Origin: Agapetus fuscipes
Lineage: Eukaryota > Arthropoda > Insecta > Trichoptera > Glossosomatidae
Length of the DNA: 64,000 bases
Reading direction: 5' to 3'
NCBI GenBank assembly: GCA_951799405.1
Contig: OX637339.1
Location: forward strand, 19,344,001-19,408,000
Shown here: piece after piece, positions 9,801-18,782 of the stretch
How the letters are laid out: every line of letters starts with the position of its first letter
Numbering within the stretch: position 1 is the stretch's first letter
Notes under the pieces: generated by a model
Database searches by the model: none
Told to the model about the DNA's origin: nothing
The model's input: the letters and a program-made list of their open reading frames with translations, nothing else
Made by a program: the position numbers and the translations under genes

Positions 9801-11301
9801 GTAACTGATGGGGTCACCATGACCACCAAATGCCACTACATACAATTATTCATTATTACTATTGTTATAACCATGTCTTAATGGCTTTTAGCAGCTAATA
9901 ATTGTGGTTTGTTGTGTTGCAGCCGTCAGCCAAGATAGTGGATCCCCTGTGCACGTTTGTGTTCTCCATCATAGTGATGTGCACCACCATCAGGATCCTC
10001 AGGGAGGCCATCACCGTCCTCATGGAGGGCACTCCTCCTCAAGTCAGGTGAGACCTGTAGCTGTGTATGGTTGTCTATCTACATCCATTCTACCACGCTT
10101 TGGCAGCTGTTGTCTGCTTGACAGATGAAGTGTTCCTTCATTTGCTTATGATCATTCGGAAAGTTATTTTTTGCTTTGAGCAACAAAGTGAGCTCCCCAA
10201 ATGATGAATTTGTCAAACACAGCCTATAAATATGACATCAAATGTCGACAGTACTTTGTCACACAAGCACTGGTATAAACATATGTTTTTGTATCATGCT
10301 GTGTTTTCTTGTGTCAATCCCTTTCAATGTTTGTTGGCGTCCTAAAAATAAATACATTGTATCAAAGAAGAAATGATTAAAAGATTGGTCTTTGGTATAG
10401 AGTTGATAGACAATCCATGATATTCAGCTGTCGCAGGATAGATCCATTTGTCTTCTTTGTCGGCATTTCACACCAGCTCCACATCCTGAATGCTTCTAGC
10501 TTCTTGGTGACTGTTGAGTCTCTCAATTTTCATGTAAATATAAAGCTGATGTTGCGATTGTTCTGTTGCAGGTATGAGAGTGTGCTGGCGGCCTTGAGGG
10601 GACTGTCGGGAGTGCGGGCTGTCCACAGTCTGCACATCTGGGCCATCACCAACCACCACAATGTCCTCACCGTGCATCTAGCCATTGGTATGTAGTCCTT
10701 AGATACTTCTTTCATTTCATCCAGAGTCATAACCTTCTTCATACAAGCCCTCCTTTCATTATAAACGAACGCAACTAAGCTACACATATAGTGTAACTTC
10801 TTGCCTGCGTTATCCCCGAAGGGGTCGCATGTGGCCCTTCGGGACCTATTTATTTTTACAGGTAAGGGGGCCGGCCTCACACCAACCACTTTCAGTTATG
10901 ACTCTGGATATTCCATTCATTCGCTATTTCAGAAATTTGCTAACATTGTTATTATTGACACAACAATCACTTTTTCGGGCTATGTAGCCGTGGTCTGGTT
11001 GATTCTTTCCGGACAGTTTCGCCCATTGCTCCGATGGGCATTATCAGCGGTTGGCCAGTCGCTGTGATCTTCTTACTGGATCTGCTGTACTAGGAACAGG
11101 GACAAGAACCGGCCGTGAAAGCTTCAATGTATTGTTATTATTGTTGCAGATCAGTACACAGACTCGGACAGCACGCTGAAGCAGGCGCTGCACATCATCC
11201 GCACCAAGTTCAAGATAGACCTGGCCACGGTGCAGGTGGAGCGCTACCACGAGGAGGCCATGACCTCCTGCGGGCAGTGCGCCGCCAACACCGACACCTG
11301 A
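3680..11301 (+). CDS. ZnT35C-like: Vesicular zinc transporter, SLC30A/ZnT2-3-4-8 type (3' seven exons, N-terminus outside window)
   Basis: Exons 3680-3842, 5626-5779, 7954-8183, 8835-8995, 9923-10047, 10572-10687 and 11150-11301 join in frame (1101 nt, 366 residues plus TGA). Each has AG before it and GT after it. The protein is a cation diffusion facilitator that exchanges zinc for protons across vesicle membranes. Visible signs: helix 2 with the D18, H21, D25 zinc site (window numbering), helices 3-4, a His-rich cytosolic loop (nine His between residues 112 and 136), helix 5 with H215 and D219 (HVLGD), helix 6, and a cytosolic C-terminal domain with SLHIWAIT and VERYHEEAMTSCGQC. The HxxxD pairs, rather than DxxxD, fit a zinc-selective ZnT. 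The order of helices and the CxxC near the end fit the ZnT2/3/4/8 branch. Helix 1 and the N-terminal tail must lie upstream of base 1; I found no exon for them at 1-3679. The introns are loaded with repeats. The orthology to ZnT35C is inferred from motifs. Confidence 0.93.
3860..4035 (+). repeat. Degenerate copy of the 17.4-kb hammerhead-like repeat
   Basis: Shares gggcgaaacgtctgg and the closing gccggccgtgtaagcctta with the repeat at 17379. Stem II (gcctat/atgggc) keeps a G-U pair, but the CUGANGA box has decayed. Confidence 0.5.
4106..4502 (+). repeat. SINE B-C dimer, 5'-truncated, undeleted C unit
   Basis: Begins in the B body (cagtcaccaaaggcccatcc) and passes through the same aagcgcgtaaaaagtc junction. 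The C head is gatggctcagttggtagagc and the C body retains the cgagagtgtcag segment missing in three other dimers. Confidence 0.8.
4627..4718 (+). repeat. SINE C 3' fragment
   Basis: Second C tail (aaataaataggtaccaaatc ... gtgtggcttagttg) close behind the dimer. Confidence 0.6.
4975..5065 (-). repeat. Degenerate hammerhead-like repeat (7.4-kb family)
   Basis: Minus strand tctcttgaagaagttggct and the later aaaacgtcaa match the copy at 7387-7430 with several core changes. Confidence 0.45.
5239..5535 (+). repeat. SINE B with LINE-type tail
   Basis: Head gaccggtctgtattccagtg, B box gggttcgaatcccgg, and 3' end gagggctcttgaggtgtgat through agcgctcaccaaataaatca to a T run. Confidence 0.85.
5626..5779 (+). 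CDS. ZnT exon b: transmembrane helices 3-4
   Basis: Acceptor ttgcag, donor gtaagt. The phase-1 G from the previous exon plus AG makes Glu, giving the family-typical RAEVLGAL start. The exon then encodes a hydrophobic helix, the lumenal segment with YDIQVDAMM, and the start of helix 4 (SGVGMVVNV). Confidence 0.93.
5830..6110 (+). mobile_element. LINE ORF fragment split by a MITE
   Basis: Before the insert the plus strand reads VGRLQWAG; after it HIMRMDDTNPIMRKHS. This is a reverse-transcriptase C-terminal segment. The reading is continuous if 5870-6019 is skipped. Confidence 0.65.
5870..6019. mobile_element. 150-bp MITE with long perfect ends
   Basis: Ends gggtgtctattcacgatagg... and its exact complement ...cctatcgtgaatagacaccc (28 bp, to ggatagag/ctctatcc). 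Flanking ctgg appears on both sides, a possible short target duplication. Confidence 0.8.
6135..6235 (-). repeat. SINE B LINE-type tail fragment
   Basis: Complement of the B 3' end (ggatgatttatttggtgagc, acacctcaagagc). It stops where the 5S-headed SINE begins. Confidence 0.7.
6246..6690 (+). repeat. 5S rRNA-headed composite SINE (5S + tRNA family B)
   Basis: 6246-6366 is 5S-like: gttgaaagcaccggttccca, gatcaccgaagttaagcaac, ttgggcgtggtcagtgctta, atgggtaaccgctcagg, acaccgcgtgtcgttggc. A family B head (accggtccgtagtccgtag, tcggatcccggcggagcac) follows at once. The element continues with the B body and an alternative tail (cacctctgcggcactacaac..ctagggagtctcccg) to an A run. Internal promoter boxes of both genes are present. 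Confidence 0.88.
6691..6877 (-). repeat. SINE B, 3'-truncated, inverted against 5S SINE
   Basis: Complement of B from aagacccagtttctgtaagg back to its head (ctagactacggacaggtcc). It forms an inverted pair with the preceding element. Confidence 0.8.
7330..7450 (-). repeat. Hammerhead-like repeat (well preserved core)
   Basis: Minus strand 7430-7387: stem I ttctc, CUGAAGA, stem II (c)gttggc/gccgac(g), GAAAC, GUC, then gagaa, which pairs with ttctc. The ACGU around GAAAC-GUC is self-complementary. Confidence 0.65.
7565..7901 (-). mobile_element. Two fused LINE 3' fragments
   Basis: The minus strand reads first VQKRMMRWFGQ (the 41-kb LINE family). It then switches to RAFKVAAPAAWNILPDNLRE ... 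LKTHLFAL, a CR1-type C-terminus. The 3' UTR has a caaaggcgc/gcgcctt-like hairpin and a (tattg)n tail at 7573-7600. The join at about 7787 is a chimeric or insertion junction. Confidence 0.7.
7954..8183 (+). CDS. ZnT exon c: end of helix 4 and His-rich loop
   Basis: Acceptor ttccag, donor gtcagc. It encodes LMALILHG, then a histidine/serine stretch (SHSHSHSHP) typical of the cytosolic zinc-sensing loop between helices 4 and 5 in vesicular ZnTs. A divergent Ala/Gly-rich linker follows. GC content is much higher than in the neighbouring intron. Confidence 0.92.
8200..8614. other. ZnT intron, nothing recognised
   Basis: AT-rich intron sequence without exon or repeat signature. Confidence 0.5.
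8615..8800 (+). repeat. Family A, 5'-truncated
   Basis: From gacacccctgtgtcagggaa to attatagattata; ends 35 bp before ZnT exon d. Confidence 0.75.
8835..8995 (+). CDS. ZnT exon d: helix 5 zinc site
   Basis: Acceptor gtgcag, donor gtaagc, ending in phase 0. It contains SINVRAAAIHVLGDLIQSAG, in which the HxxxD pair is the second half of the transport site. ValArgAlaAla before the His is strongly conserved in the family. Confidence 0.94.
9321..9740. mobile_element. 420-bp MITE, ggcccagtattttgaagta ends
   Basis: Left ggcccagtattttgaagta with agttaactaaaat; right attttagttaac-complement then acttcaatataccgggcc. A related end (aggcccagtattttcaacg) occurs at 30763. Confidence 0.75.
9923..10047 (+). 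CDS. ZnT exon e: helix 6 and start of C-terminal domain
   Basis: Acceptor gttgcag, donor gtgaga. It encodes AKIVDPLCTFVFSIIVM followed by IRILREAITVLMEGTPP, the conserved exit from the membrane into the cytosolic alpha/beta domain. Confidence 0.93.
10050..10570. other. ZnT intron, nothing recognised
   Basis: Unique-looking AT-rich intron between exons e and f. Confidence 0.5.
10572..10687 (+). CDS. ZnT exon f: C-terminal domain
   Basis: Acceptor tgttgcag, donor gtatgt. Encodes YESVLAALRGLSGVRAVHSL then HIWAITNHHNVLTVHLAI. The L-x-I-W-A-(L/I)-T signature is diagnostic of the ZnT cytosolic domain. Confidence 0.93.
10765..10905 (-). repeat. SINE C 3' half
   Basis: Complement of the C tail: gcaactaagctacacatata, ttatccccgaaggggtcgca, gggggccggcctcacacc. 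Confidence 0.8.
10960..11130 (-). repeat. Hammerhead-like repeat upstream of last ZnT exon
   Basis: Minus strand 11050-11009: ccg, CUGAUAA, gcccat/atgggc stem II, GAAAC, UGUC, then cgg pairing with ccg. The plus-strand flank aaccggccgtgaaagctt links it to the 17.4-kb family. Confidence 0.55.
11150..11301 (+). CDS. ZnT exon g: C-terminus and stop
   Basis: Acceptor gttgcag. It encodes the last helix-strand unit (LKQALHIIRTKFKIDLATVQ) and ends SCGQCAANTDT with TGA at 11299-11301. The CxxC near the C-terminus is found in ZnT2/3/8-like proteins. Confidence 0.94.
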
Positions 11302-11860
11302 TGCTTGTTCACCATCGGCTAGGCCGATAGACCACCAGCCCGCTGGTGAGGAGGGCTCTGTCTTCAGGCGAGAGGGTCGCACAACTGGGCAGATCCAGTG
11401 TCCGAATATGCCACTCCTTTCTCATGCTCACTTGATGATGAAGAAAGACCTTTTCTTTGATGAGCTGTTCAAACGATTCCTTTTCATTTCCAAGGGATAC
11501 ACCAAGGTACTAATTGTGGCCCAGTGATGTTCAACAGTTTATTTCTGTGAGCAGCTTGCACACCTTACATCCAGTGTTGATAAATGCCTTCAAATTCACA
11601 CTTGTCAATGGTAAAGATACTCATTTCCAGTCCCCAAGGGGTCCACCAAGGTACAGTTTATGGCCCAGTGATGTTTAACAGTTCTTTTTGTGTGAGCAGG
11701 TTGCACACCGTACATCCAGTGTCAATAAATGCCTTCAAATGCAAACTTCCTTACAGTGAAGATGAAGCAACAGCTACTCATTTCCAATTCCCAAGGGATC
11801 CACCAAGATTCATTTTGTGGCCCATTGATGTTAAGCTGTTTTTTTTCATCTCTGAGTAAA
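11302..11860 (+). repeat. Probable ZnT 3' UTR with three diverged tandem units
   Basis: After the stop, a module recurs at about 11482, 11620 and 11778. It consists of catttcca..ccaagggatccaccaagg, then tggcccagtgatgtt, and in the first two units a gcacac..tacatccagtgt..aataaatgcc block. Units are 140-160 bp apart and about 75-85% alike by eye. The repeated (g/a)ataaatgcc could serve as a weak polyadenylation signal. Whether all of it is transcribed is an inference from position. Confidence 0.6.
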
Positions 11861-11884
11861 CAAGTCACACAATGATGATGAATC

Positions 11885-12110
11885 AGTTAACTTGCTTTGA
11901 CTTTGCAAACACAAGGGTGACCCAAAAGATTTGGTGAACACGTCGGTCTTTAGAAGTGACTACTGTCGGCAATCTCTCAAACCTCAGGTGGTCATCGGTT
12001 CCATGCCCTTGGAGCTGCCACTGCAAAAGCACGCTCACCAAACACTGTTGTAAGCTTGCAGAGCGGAATTGTCTGCTATTCAAACCAGTTTGCTTTATGA
12101 GTTCCGCAAG
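11885..12110. repeat. Unclassified interspersed sequence, possibly an old LINE end
   Basis: GC-richer stretch (tcggttccatgcccttggag, actgcaaaagcacgctcacc). It resembles decayed RT C-terminal coding in style only; no intact reading frame. Confidence 0.3.
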
Positions 12111-12409
12111 GTACAGTGATGTCCTCTCATAGTGTCATTGAGCACAATTTATACCCAATGTCGAACCAATGTACTTATTTCTTCATTACTTAAAACATTC
12201 CAAAGAATTTTGGGAACATTAAAAAAATATACAATTAAGTAATTATGAAGTCATTGTTTTAGTGTGCAGATCTCAAACTTTGTATATACTGCGTATGTAA
12301 AAATAATATAAATATCTTCAAATGTGTCACAATATTTTGATAGAGTCCGTTTTTTATCCGAGCTTTTGATTATTCTAGGACTCGGAATAATAGAGTCTGA
12401 GCTATGAAT

Positions 12410-12990
12410 GAGCACAGTATGAATGAGAATGTGAGAGTGGCAGTAAAGTGGAGTACTGTGAGACTGTTTGGGCATCTAGAAACAAAGGATGATGAATGAC
12501 TAACAAAAAGAGTATATAAAGGGAATGTCAAAGTTGAGTGCGGAAGAATTGATTGATTGAATGAAGTGAGATTGAGTTTTGACTGGTCTGTAGTCTAATT
12601 TTTAAGGCTACGGATTCGTATTCCAAAGGTGGTGAGTTTGACTCCCAGCGGAGCACAAAAAAATATTTATATTTTCAAATATGCTGGGTTAAACAATTCA
12701 TTTACCTTTCATAAAAAAACAGACTGGTCACCAAAGGCCATCCAGCCTTACAGCAATGGGTCTTTCTTGAGAATTGGAGCTTTGTAGCGACGACCAAGCT
12801 CGCGGAGGGCTCTTGAGGCACTCAAAAAGTAAATCATATGTATGTATTTCAAATGACTGGAATTGGCAGAGTGAGAAAAAGAGAAAAGCATGCATGAAGA
12901 GAGTGATATAAGAAGTGTTCAAGGACAGAAAAAAGTGCAGACACATTTGCAGAGTTACTGGCCACCCCTAGGGGAATGGCGGCTTGATAC
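12410..12990 (+). mobile_element. LINE 3' end (41-kb family) interrupted by a SINE B
   Basis: The decayed LINE text (gactgtttgggcatctagaa ... aagtgagattgag) is broken at about 12575-12835 by a family B SINE (ttttgactggtctgtag). It resumes with ggcagagtgagaaaaagag and ends at ctggccacccctaggggaa. Confidence 0.65.
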
Positions 12991-13440
12991 AAGAGGTTCG
13001 TTCATTCTAGAATAGCTTGGGTAATTGAGGCTCTACTATAAACCAATTCTTTCAGTGGTAGATTAAACAAGAGCGTATTTAAAAGAACAAAACAAGAAAC
13101 GAAAGATATATCTTTGTGACATAAACAATGGATCAATTATATAACTGTAACTTATTGTCCTTAAGGTTAGGTTAGTGTTATGTGTTAGGCGTCCTTAGGA
13201 TGAGTCAGCTGTCCATAACTGTATTTTACGGACTATTTTACGCATAAAAGAGAATTTGAGAATGAAAGTACAAAAAAGCACAATGACATGGCTCAGACAT
13301 CTTTAAACAATGGATGAAGAAATGGCGGTTGATCTGTGATGTTGGCGGCTAGGGTTTGTTAAAGTGAAATTGGTTTTATGATTTTTTTTTATGTCCATGT
13401 ATATATTGTTATTTATTGATTTAAAAAAAAAAATGTAATT
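12990..13440. other. No gene seen
   Basis: AT-rich with a T run and an A run; includes short LINE-like scraps (acaatgacatggctcagaca). Confidence 0.4.
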
Positions 13441-13453
13441 TGTCATGTATGTT

Positions 13454-13711
13454 CCTTGACTTATAGGTTGTTATGCGGCTGACCACCCATACTGTAAAAA
13501 ATGGTTCACTTTGCCAATGTCACCCCTGTTTCAGGGAAGGACGGCAAGAGTTGCAAGGCTTATGTTCATTTGAGATTGGGTTTTTATATTGTAGGTCCAC
13601 ATGCGGCATGTGTTAGCGCGAAATTATACATATCTGCTTGTGGGAATGCATTTAATATAAATCTTAAATGATATATATCTTTGCAGCTTAGATTAGATTA
13701 GATTAGATTAG
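13454..13711 (+). repeat. Family A, complete
   Basis: cttgacttataggttgttat to four copies of ttaga. Confidence 0.85.
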
Positions 13712-13975
13712 ATGAACGACTAACAAAGAAAGTGTAGAGGAAATGTCAGAGGAAAGCGTGGAAGGGGAAGGCCGAGGAAGGAATGGATAGACCAAATAGG
13801 TGAGATTGCGAAAGAATGGAACCTGCAGAGTGAGAATAAGAGAAGAGTATGTAGGAGGAAAATTATGAATGTTGAACAGATGAAAGAGATATGCAAAGAT
13901 AGAAAAAAGTGGAGACGCATCTGCGGAGGTACCAGCCACCCCCAGTGGAACAGCGGTAAGATACAGTACAGGTGG
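13712..13975 (+). mobile_element. LINE 3' end (41-kb family)
   Basis: gatgaacgactaacaaagaa, then a GRPRK-like coding relic (ggaaggccgaggaaggaa), kdRKKWRR-like end and tgcggaggtaccagccaccc. It abuts the family A tail, suggesting insertion at the (ttaga)n repeat. Confidence 0.65.
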
Positions 13976-14433
13976 GCAAACGTCACACTTGTATTGCTAC
14001 GGTCCTTAACAACTGATAATAAAATATTTGTTTGCATTTTTCCCATTAACCCGGCCGTTTGACATCGCAATTTTGTCTGTGTCCGTCGAAAGTGCATCTC
14101 ATAGTCCGTAAAATACAGTGTACAAACAGAATTTGAATCGAAGTTGTTTAAACAATAATATACCTGTATGTGAAACCAAAAAATTGTCCATCGACTTATG
14201 AAAAGTTATATCAAAAATAAAGACACTATATCTGTTTCAACTTGTGTAAATGTATATTTGTGTGTGGTAGAAAGAGATAATGAATATATTTGTTGTAAAC
14301 TAAATCAAAACAATGAAGTCTGTTTGAAAATTGTCATGTTTTCATTCTTGTTTCCCAAGTAACTTAACTTCTGTTGTCATTCAGTACCTACTCAATACAT
14401 AATATATTATCTAAGTATTTTTTTTTATTTAAT

Positions 14434-14695
14434 ATAAAATAGATTTGTAAAGAGGAATGCAATTCACCAACCTATTCTGCCTGGCCAGAAACCGGTATTA
14501 ATATCATCAATTAATAATTCATTATTGTTTATTTTATTGAATTATCAATTAATAATTACCAAATAACATCTGTTGAACCAGGGTCAAAGTTATGGTCAAA
14601 TGACCCAAGCGGGGATCGAACTAACGTTGTTCTATTCCAAACACGCTAGAAAGATCAGCCAACTTGGCCCCCTCGGCCATAACACCAAAGTTGCA
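14434..14695 (-). repeat. SINE family D
   Basis: On the minus strand the head reads gttatggccgagggggccaa with a long variable arm and tagttcgatccccgcttggg, like tRNA-Leu/Ser. The body is ttgaccctggttcaacagat followed by an AT-rich hairpin (ttaattgataattc). Confidence 0.72.
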
Positions 14696-14930
14696 AAGAT
14701 AAATTGACATTGAAGGCTGATATTTAATGCGTGCCCATATGCAGGCACATGTAAGTTCGCACTTACACATGCTGCATGTGTAATTACACAATTAAATACC
14801 AAACCACAAATAAACATAAACTCTGCAACTCTTTCCCCCCTTTCCTGACATAGGGGTGACATTGGCAAAGTCAACCTTTTTTTACAGTAGGTATAGGTGT
14901 TCAGACTCATACCTGCCTATAAGTCAAGGT
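14684..14930 (-). repeat. Family A, complete
   Basis: Complement of the family: aaagttgcaaagataaattg through tgacataggggtgacattgg to cctataagtcaagg. Confidence 0.78.
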
Positions 14931-15061
14931 CTTTACGCTAGCAACCTAGCCGTTTGATGTCACAATTTTTTTATTCATCGAGTCTATTAAGTACAAGTAA
15001 GTAATTGTTTTTATCCTATGTAAGTAGTCAATGCATTGTTAACGAATGAAATTGTAAAATT

Positions 15062-15245
15062 TATTTGTTAGACATTAACAGAGTTATTCACAGCACGTTT
15101 GATCCGTAGCTGATCCATGTATCATCATTGTTTTTGTATAGAAAATTCACTTAAGGTCGTCCCCTCAGTTCTTGTTTATCTTATGTCCATTCTTATGCGT
15201 CCATCAGAGGTAATTTCACATGAGCAGTGTTTGTATGTGCACTGG
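15062..15245. repeat. Interspersed element shared with 30780 and 2300
   Basis: agagttattcacagcacgtt matches the 2.3-kb MITE end; gaggtaatttcacatgagca and ctggaccaatgtg recur at 30860. Confidence 0.55.
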
Positions 15246-15757
15246 ACCAATGTGTCTTATCTATAATCTATAATCTAAGTTGCAAGGATATATTCATTCA
15301 AAGCTCTCAGATGTATGCCCACAAACAAACACATCGCACGTTTAATAAAAAAGAGAAATAACTCAAAAAATGAGAAAATCGAGATTTTGTAATAAAACGC
15401 AAGAACAATGCGAGAAGAATAGGTAGAATGCGACAGCCGTTCAATTTGGACGAATATGACCGAGATAAAACATCGGTCGCCTTTTTCATCTTATACAAGT
15501 TGTACTGGCTGTCTGAACTTTAAACGTGATTTCCCAACATTCTTATTTTTTGAGTTATTGCTCTTTATTACTAAACGTGCGACATGTAGTTCGCGCTTAC
15601 AAATGTTGATTGTGTACTTACAAATAAAATCCAAACCTCAAATGAACATAAGCCCTGCAACTCTTGCCGACATTCCCTGAAACAGGGGTGACATTGGCAA
15701 AGTGAACCATTTTTTACAGTATGGGTGGTCAGCCTCATACCAACCTATAAGTCAAGG
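15240..15757 (-). repeat. Family A split by a MITE
   Basis: Complement of A from ctataatctaagttgcaagg to acctataagtcaaggaa. It is interrupted at 15335-15581. Confidence 0.82.
15335..15581. mobile_element. 247-bp MITE with ~40-bp inverted ends and acat target duplication
   Basis: Left cgcacgtttaataaaaaaga, right ctctttattactaaacgtgcg; the match extends to actcaaaaaatgag. It is flanked by acat on both sides, inside a family A element whose normal text runs cacgtgtagttcgcgc. Confidence 0.85.
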
Positions 15758-15866
15758 AATACGAGTAATAAATAACATTTAAGTATAAAAAAAAAACAAC
15801 AACAACAAAACCTTAAAAATAAATCTATACAAAAAAGTCAAAAAATTCTTATGCAAAAAATGTAGC

Positions 15867-16001
15867 AAACTAACATTACAAATCAGCATTGCAGAAATTA
15901 AATAAACTAACATTACAAATCAGCATTGCAGAAATTAAATAAACTAACATTACAAATCAGCATTGCAGAAATTAAATAAACTAACATTACAAATCAGCAT
16001 T
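15867..16001. repeat. 37-bp minisatellite, 3.6 copies
   Basis: Unit aaactaacattacaaatcag + cattgcagaaattaaat repeats from 15867, 15904, 15941 and 15978 with essentially no divergence. The last unit is truncated. Confidence 0.95.
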
Positions 16002-16049
16002 ATGAAAACTGGAAATAGATTTTTTAAATATTTAAAACAACTCTCGCAT

Positions 16050-16215
16050 TATCGTGTTTTACGTTTTTTTCATAGCTCAGATTGTGTAGAATGTGATTCT
16101 TAAGACAATTCCATCGAAAGGTCATCTTTGAATCAAATGACAGATAAACCAAACACTGGGGGGGACGAGGTGGCGGTTGAGCCATGGATTTGCTCTGTGT
16201 GAATAACACCATAAA
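16050..16215. repeat. Interspersed element related to 30950 and 35270
   Basis: tatcgtgttttacgttttttt, tcagattgtgtagaatgtg and caattccatcgaaaggtcat recur near 30956-31030 and 35270. Confidence 0.45.
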
Positions 16216-16405
16216 TATTTAATATCAATTATTTGTTTTGTGTGTATTAGAACATGTGATAGTTAGTTAATAAAAGTACCAACCTTGTTTTATGTTAGGA
16301 ATGATGAAAGGTTGGCGTCCATGAGACTCAATACACTGATGGTTGTGGATTCCTATTATTTTAATTAATTAATTTAATTTGTTAAAGAGGCTAAGCCTGG
16401 TTTGT

Positions 16406-17400
16406 TGAAATGCTTGTTACAGACACTCCTTGTAAATCCTTGTTACAAACTTTTGCTATGAACATTGAACAATCCTGCAAACGCTCGTTATAAACATTTG
16501 TTTTGAATGATTGATGCAAACGATTGTCATGGAATTTTGTTACAAATGTTCTTTGCACGCATTGTTGTGATTGTTCATTGCGAATGTTTGTTACAAACGC
16601 TTGTTTGAAACATTTATTACCAATACAAAATACAAGCACTGGTTAAGATTGCTTGTTGTAAACGCTCATTATAAACATTTGCTTTAAACGATCATTGAAA
16701 TCACTGGGTTTGAATAATTTATGTGAAAGCTTGGAAAACATTGTTACAAATGTTCAATGCAAACATTTATTCAGTTTTCTCATTGTGACTGTTTTGTTAC
16801 AAATGATTGTTTCAAACATTTGTTGTGATTGTTGATTGTTAATTCTTGTTACAAATGCTTGTTTGAAACATTTGTTGCCAACACAAACTGCAAGTACTAA
16901 TTGTTATCATTTGTTGGGAATGATTGTTTCTAATGCTCCTTTCAAACATTTGTTGCGATCACTCGCTGCAAGCTTCCCTTGTGATTATAAGTGTTTTTAG
17001 GCTTTCATGGCCGGCTTCAGATGATGATGATAAGGATGTAGAATCCATGACACATAAATACCGCATGCTCTAATCAAAGCGATCAGTCTAAGTACAAGCC
17101 CTGAAGAAGTCAGTCGTATGTTACTGACAAAACGTAGCAGCCTTCCAAAAAGAATAAAGCAGCCTACAAAAGAATTATTGGACCATGGTCTACAAGTCCG
17201 GAAAGATGGATTCTACATCCTTATCATCATCTTCCGTTGTGATTGTTCAGTGTGAATGTTTGTTACAAACATTTCTTGCAATTGCAAACTTCAAACACTC
17301 CCAACGATCACTCGTAGTAAATGATTGTGGCAAACGCTCATTGTGAATGGTTGTCGAGAATGTGTTAATGTTTGTTGGAAACATTTAAATGTTTAAGAGC
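16406..17400. repeat. Highly degenerate short-period array
   Basis: Irregular repeats of acattTGTTacaaaYGYttgtt-like words about 14-30 bp apart (for example gttacaaatgttcaatgcaa, ttgtttcaaacatttgttg). Interrupted at about 17010-17235 by a foldback element. Confidence 0.7.
17015..17233 (+). mobile_element. Foldback element with degenerate hammerhead-like core
   Basis: Ends gatgatgataaggatgtaga-atcca and tggat-tctacatccttatcatcatc are inverted repeats. Inside, ctgaagaagtcag ... ctgacaaaacgtagcag is a weakened CUGANGA-stem-GAAAC core. It sits within the degenerate array. Confidence 0.7.
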
Positions 17401-17762
17401 TGAGGAGGCCCATCGCAGATAATGGGCGAAACGTCCGGAAAAAAGTGTAACAAAAAAGTGTAACAAACTTCCGATAGAACATGGCTACACAACCCGAGAA
17501 AAATTTTAAGATTGTGTCAAGTGCCGGCCGTGAAAGCCTTAATGTACAATTTAAATGTTTCATCCGTGCACATTTAAATGTTTTAAGAGCTGAGGAGGCC
17601 CATCGCAGATAATGGGCGAAACGTCCGGAAAAAAGTGTAACAAAAAAGTGTAACAAACTTCCGATAGAACATGGCTACACAACCCGAGAAAAATTTTAAG
17701 ATTGTGTCAAGTGCCGGCCGTGAAAGCCTTAATGTACAATTTAAATGTTTCATCCGTGCACT
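17379..17762 (+). repeat. Tandem pair of 190-bp repeats, each with a hammerhead-like core
   Basis: Two nearly identical units (cores at 17400-17437 and 17590-17627). Each has CUGAGGA, stem II gcccat/atgggc, GAAAC, GUC, then cggaaaaaagtgtaacaaa, a second fused tgtaacaaa repeat, and gccggccgtgaaagccttaa. Direct head-to-tail dimers are typical of ribozyme-bearing retroelements and retrozymes. Confidence 0.8.
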
Positions 17763-18102
17763 AAACAACCAGGCTGTTGTCAAACATAGACAATATTAGT
17801 TTCTCTGTTGAAAAAAAGCTTATTCAATATATTTTAGCTGTACAAACTTCATGTTTATTCCAATGTATACAATAAGGGTTCAATTTACACAAATCTTACA
17901 TGAGTCGTCTGTTTTCAAAGTCTGCTCTCTCCTTATTTGAGAAATCGTAATTTTAATGTTTGCAAAGGCGAATTTTGGAAGTAACCATCGACAAACCTAT
18001 TGCTTGAAGTCAAGATATATAGCAGACATAGGAACACAAAAAAATCCACATAAAGTATAAGGGTACTCTTGTCAAAAAAAAAAACATTTTTCACTCTAAT
18101 TG

Positions 18103-18420
18103 GACCGGTCCGTAGCTCACTGGTCACACTGCGGACTCTGAGTGGGAAGGTTGTGGGTTCGAATCCCGACAGAGCACAAAAAATATACCATTTATATTTT
18201 CAAATATGCTCTTCGCTGGGTTGAAAAATTCATAAAACCTTTACCAATGACCGGTCACCAAAGGTCCATCCAGCCTTACAGCAATTGGGTATTGCTTGAG
18301 TATTGGCGCTTTGTAGTGACGACCAAGCTTGTACACCTCTGCGGCACTACAACAAGTGTCATAGACCCCTAGAGTCTCTAGAATCTAGGGAGTCTTCCGC
18401 ACAGGATTTCTTAAAAAAAA
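18103..18420 (+). repeat. SINE B with alternative tail
   Basis: Head gaccggtccgtagctcactg, B box gggttcgaatcccga, 3' tail cacctctgcggcactacaac..ctctagaatctagggagtc and A run, the same tail as the 5S SINE at 6246. Confidence 0.88.
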
Positions 18421-18782
18421 AGGGGAGATTGCGAATTTTGTAGACATGTGACTCATATTCAAATAAGTGACCAAAATATATAATTCCAAACACAATCTAG
18501 TGCTCAAATTTTCAAAGTTAATCTTACTATATTTTATGCAATTATTTATTATATTATTAATATTATTATTGTTGCCTAGTACTTATTATTTATATTTTTG
18601 TGTAAGGTGTGAACGTTACTTAGGAAATTAGTCGTCCTTCAAACTGTTTAGTAAAATAGAAATTAAGTATACGGACTGAACTTAAAATGATTGTGTATGT
18701 ATATATATTTTTTGTGATCTATTTTGTTTATCTCAAATCTTATCTGAGTATTATCGTTCAACCGCCCAACCTAACCTAACTT

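Noticed and set aside
15867..16001. A CRISPR-like array
   Set aside because: Units are contiguous 37-bp repeats without unique spacers, in an animal genome.
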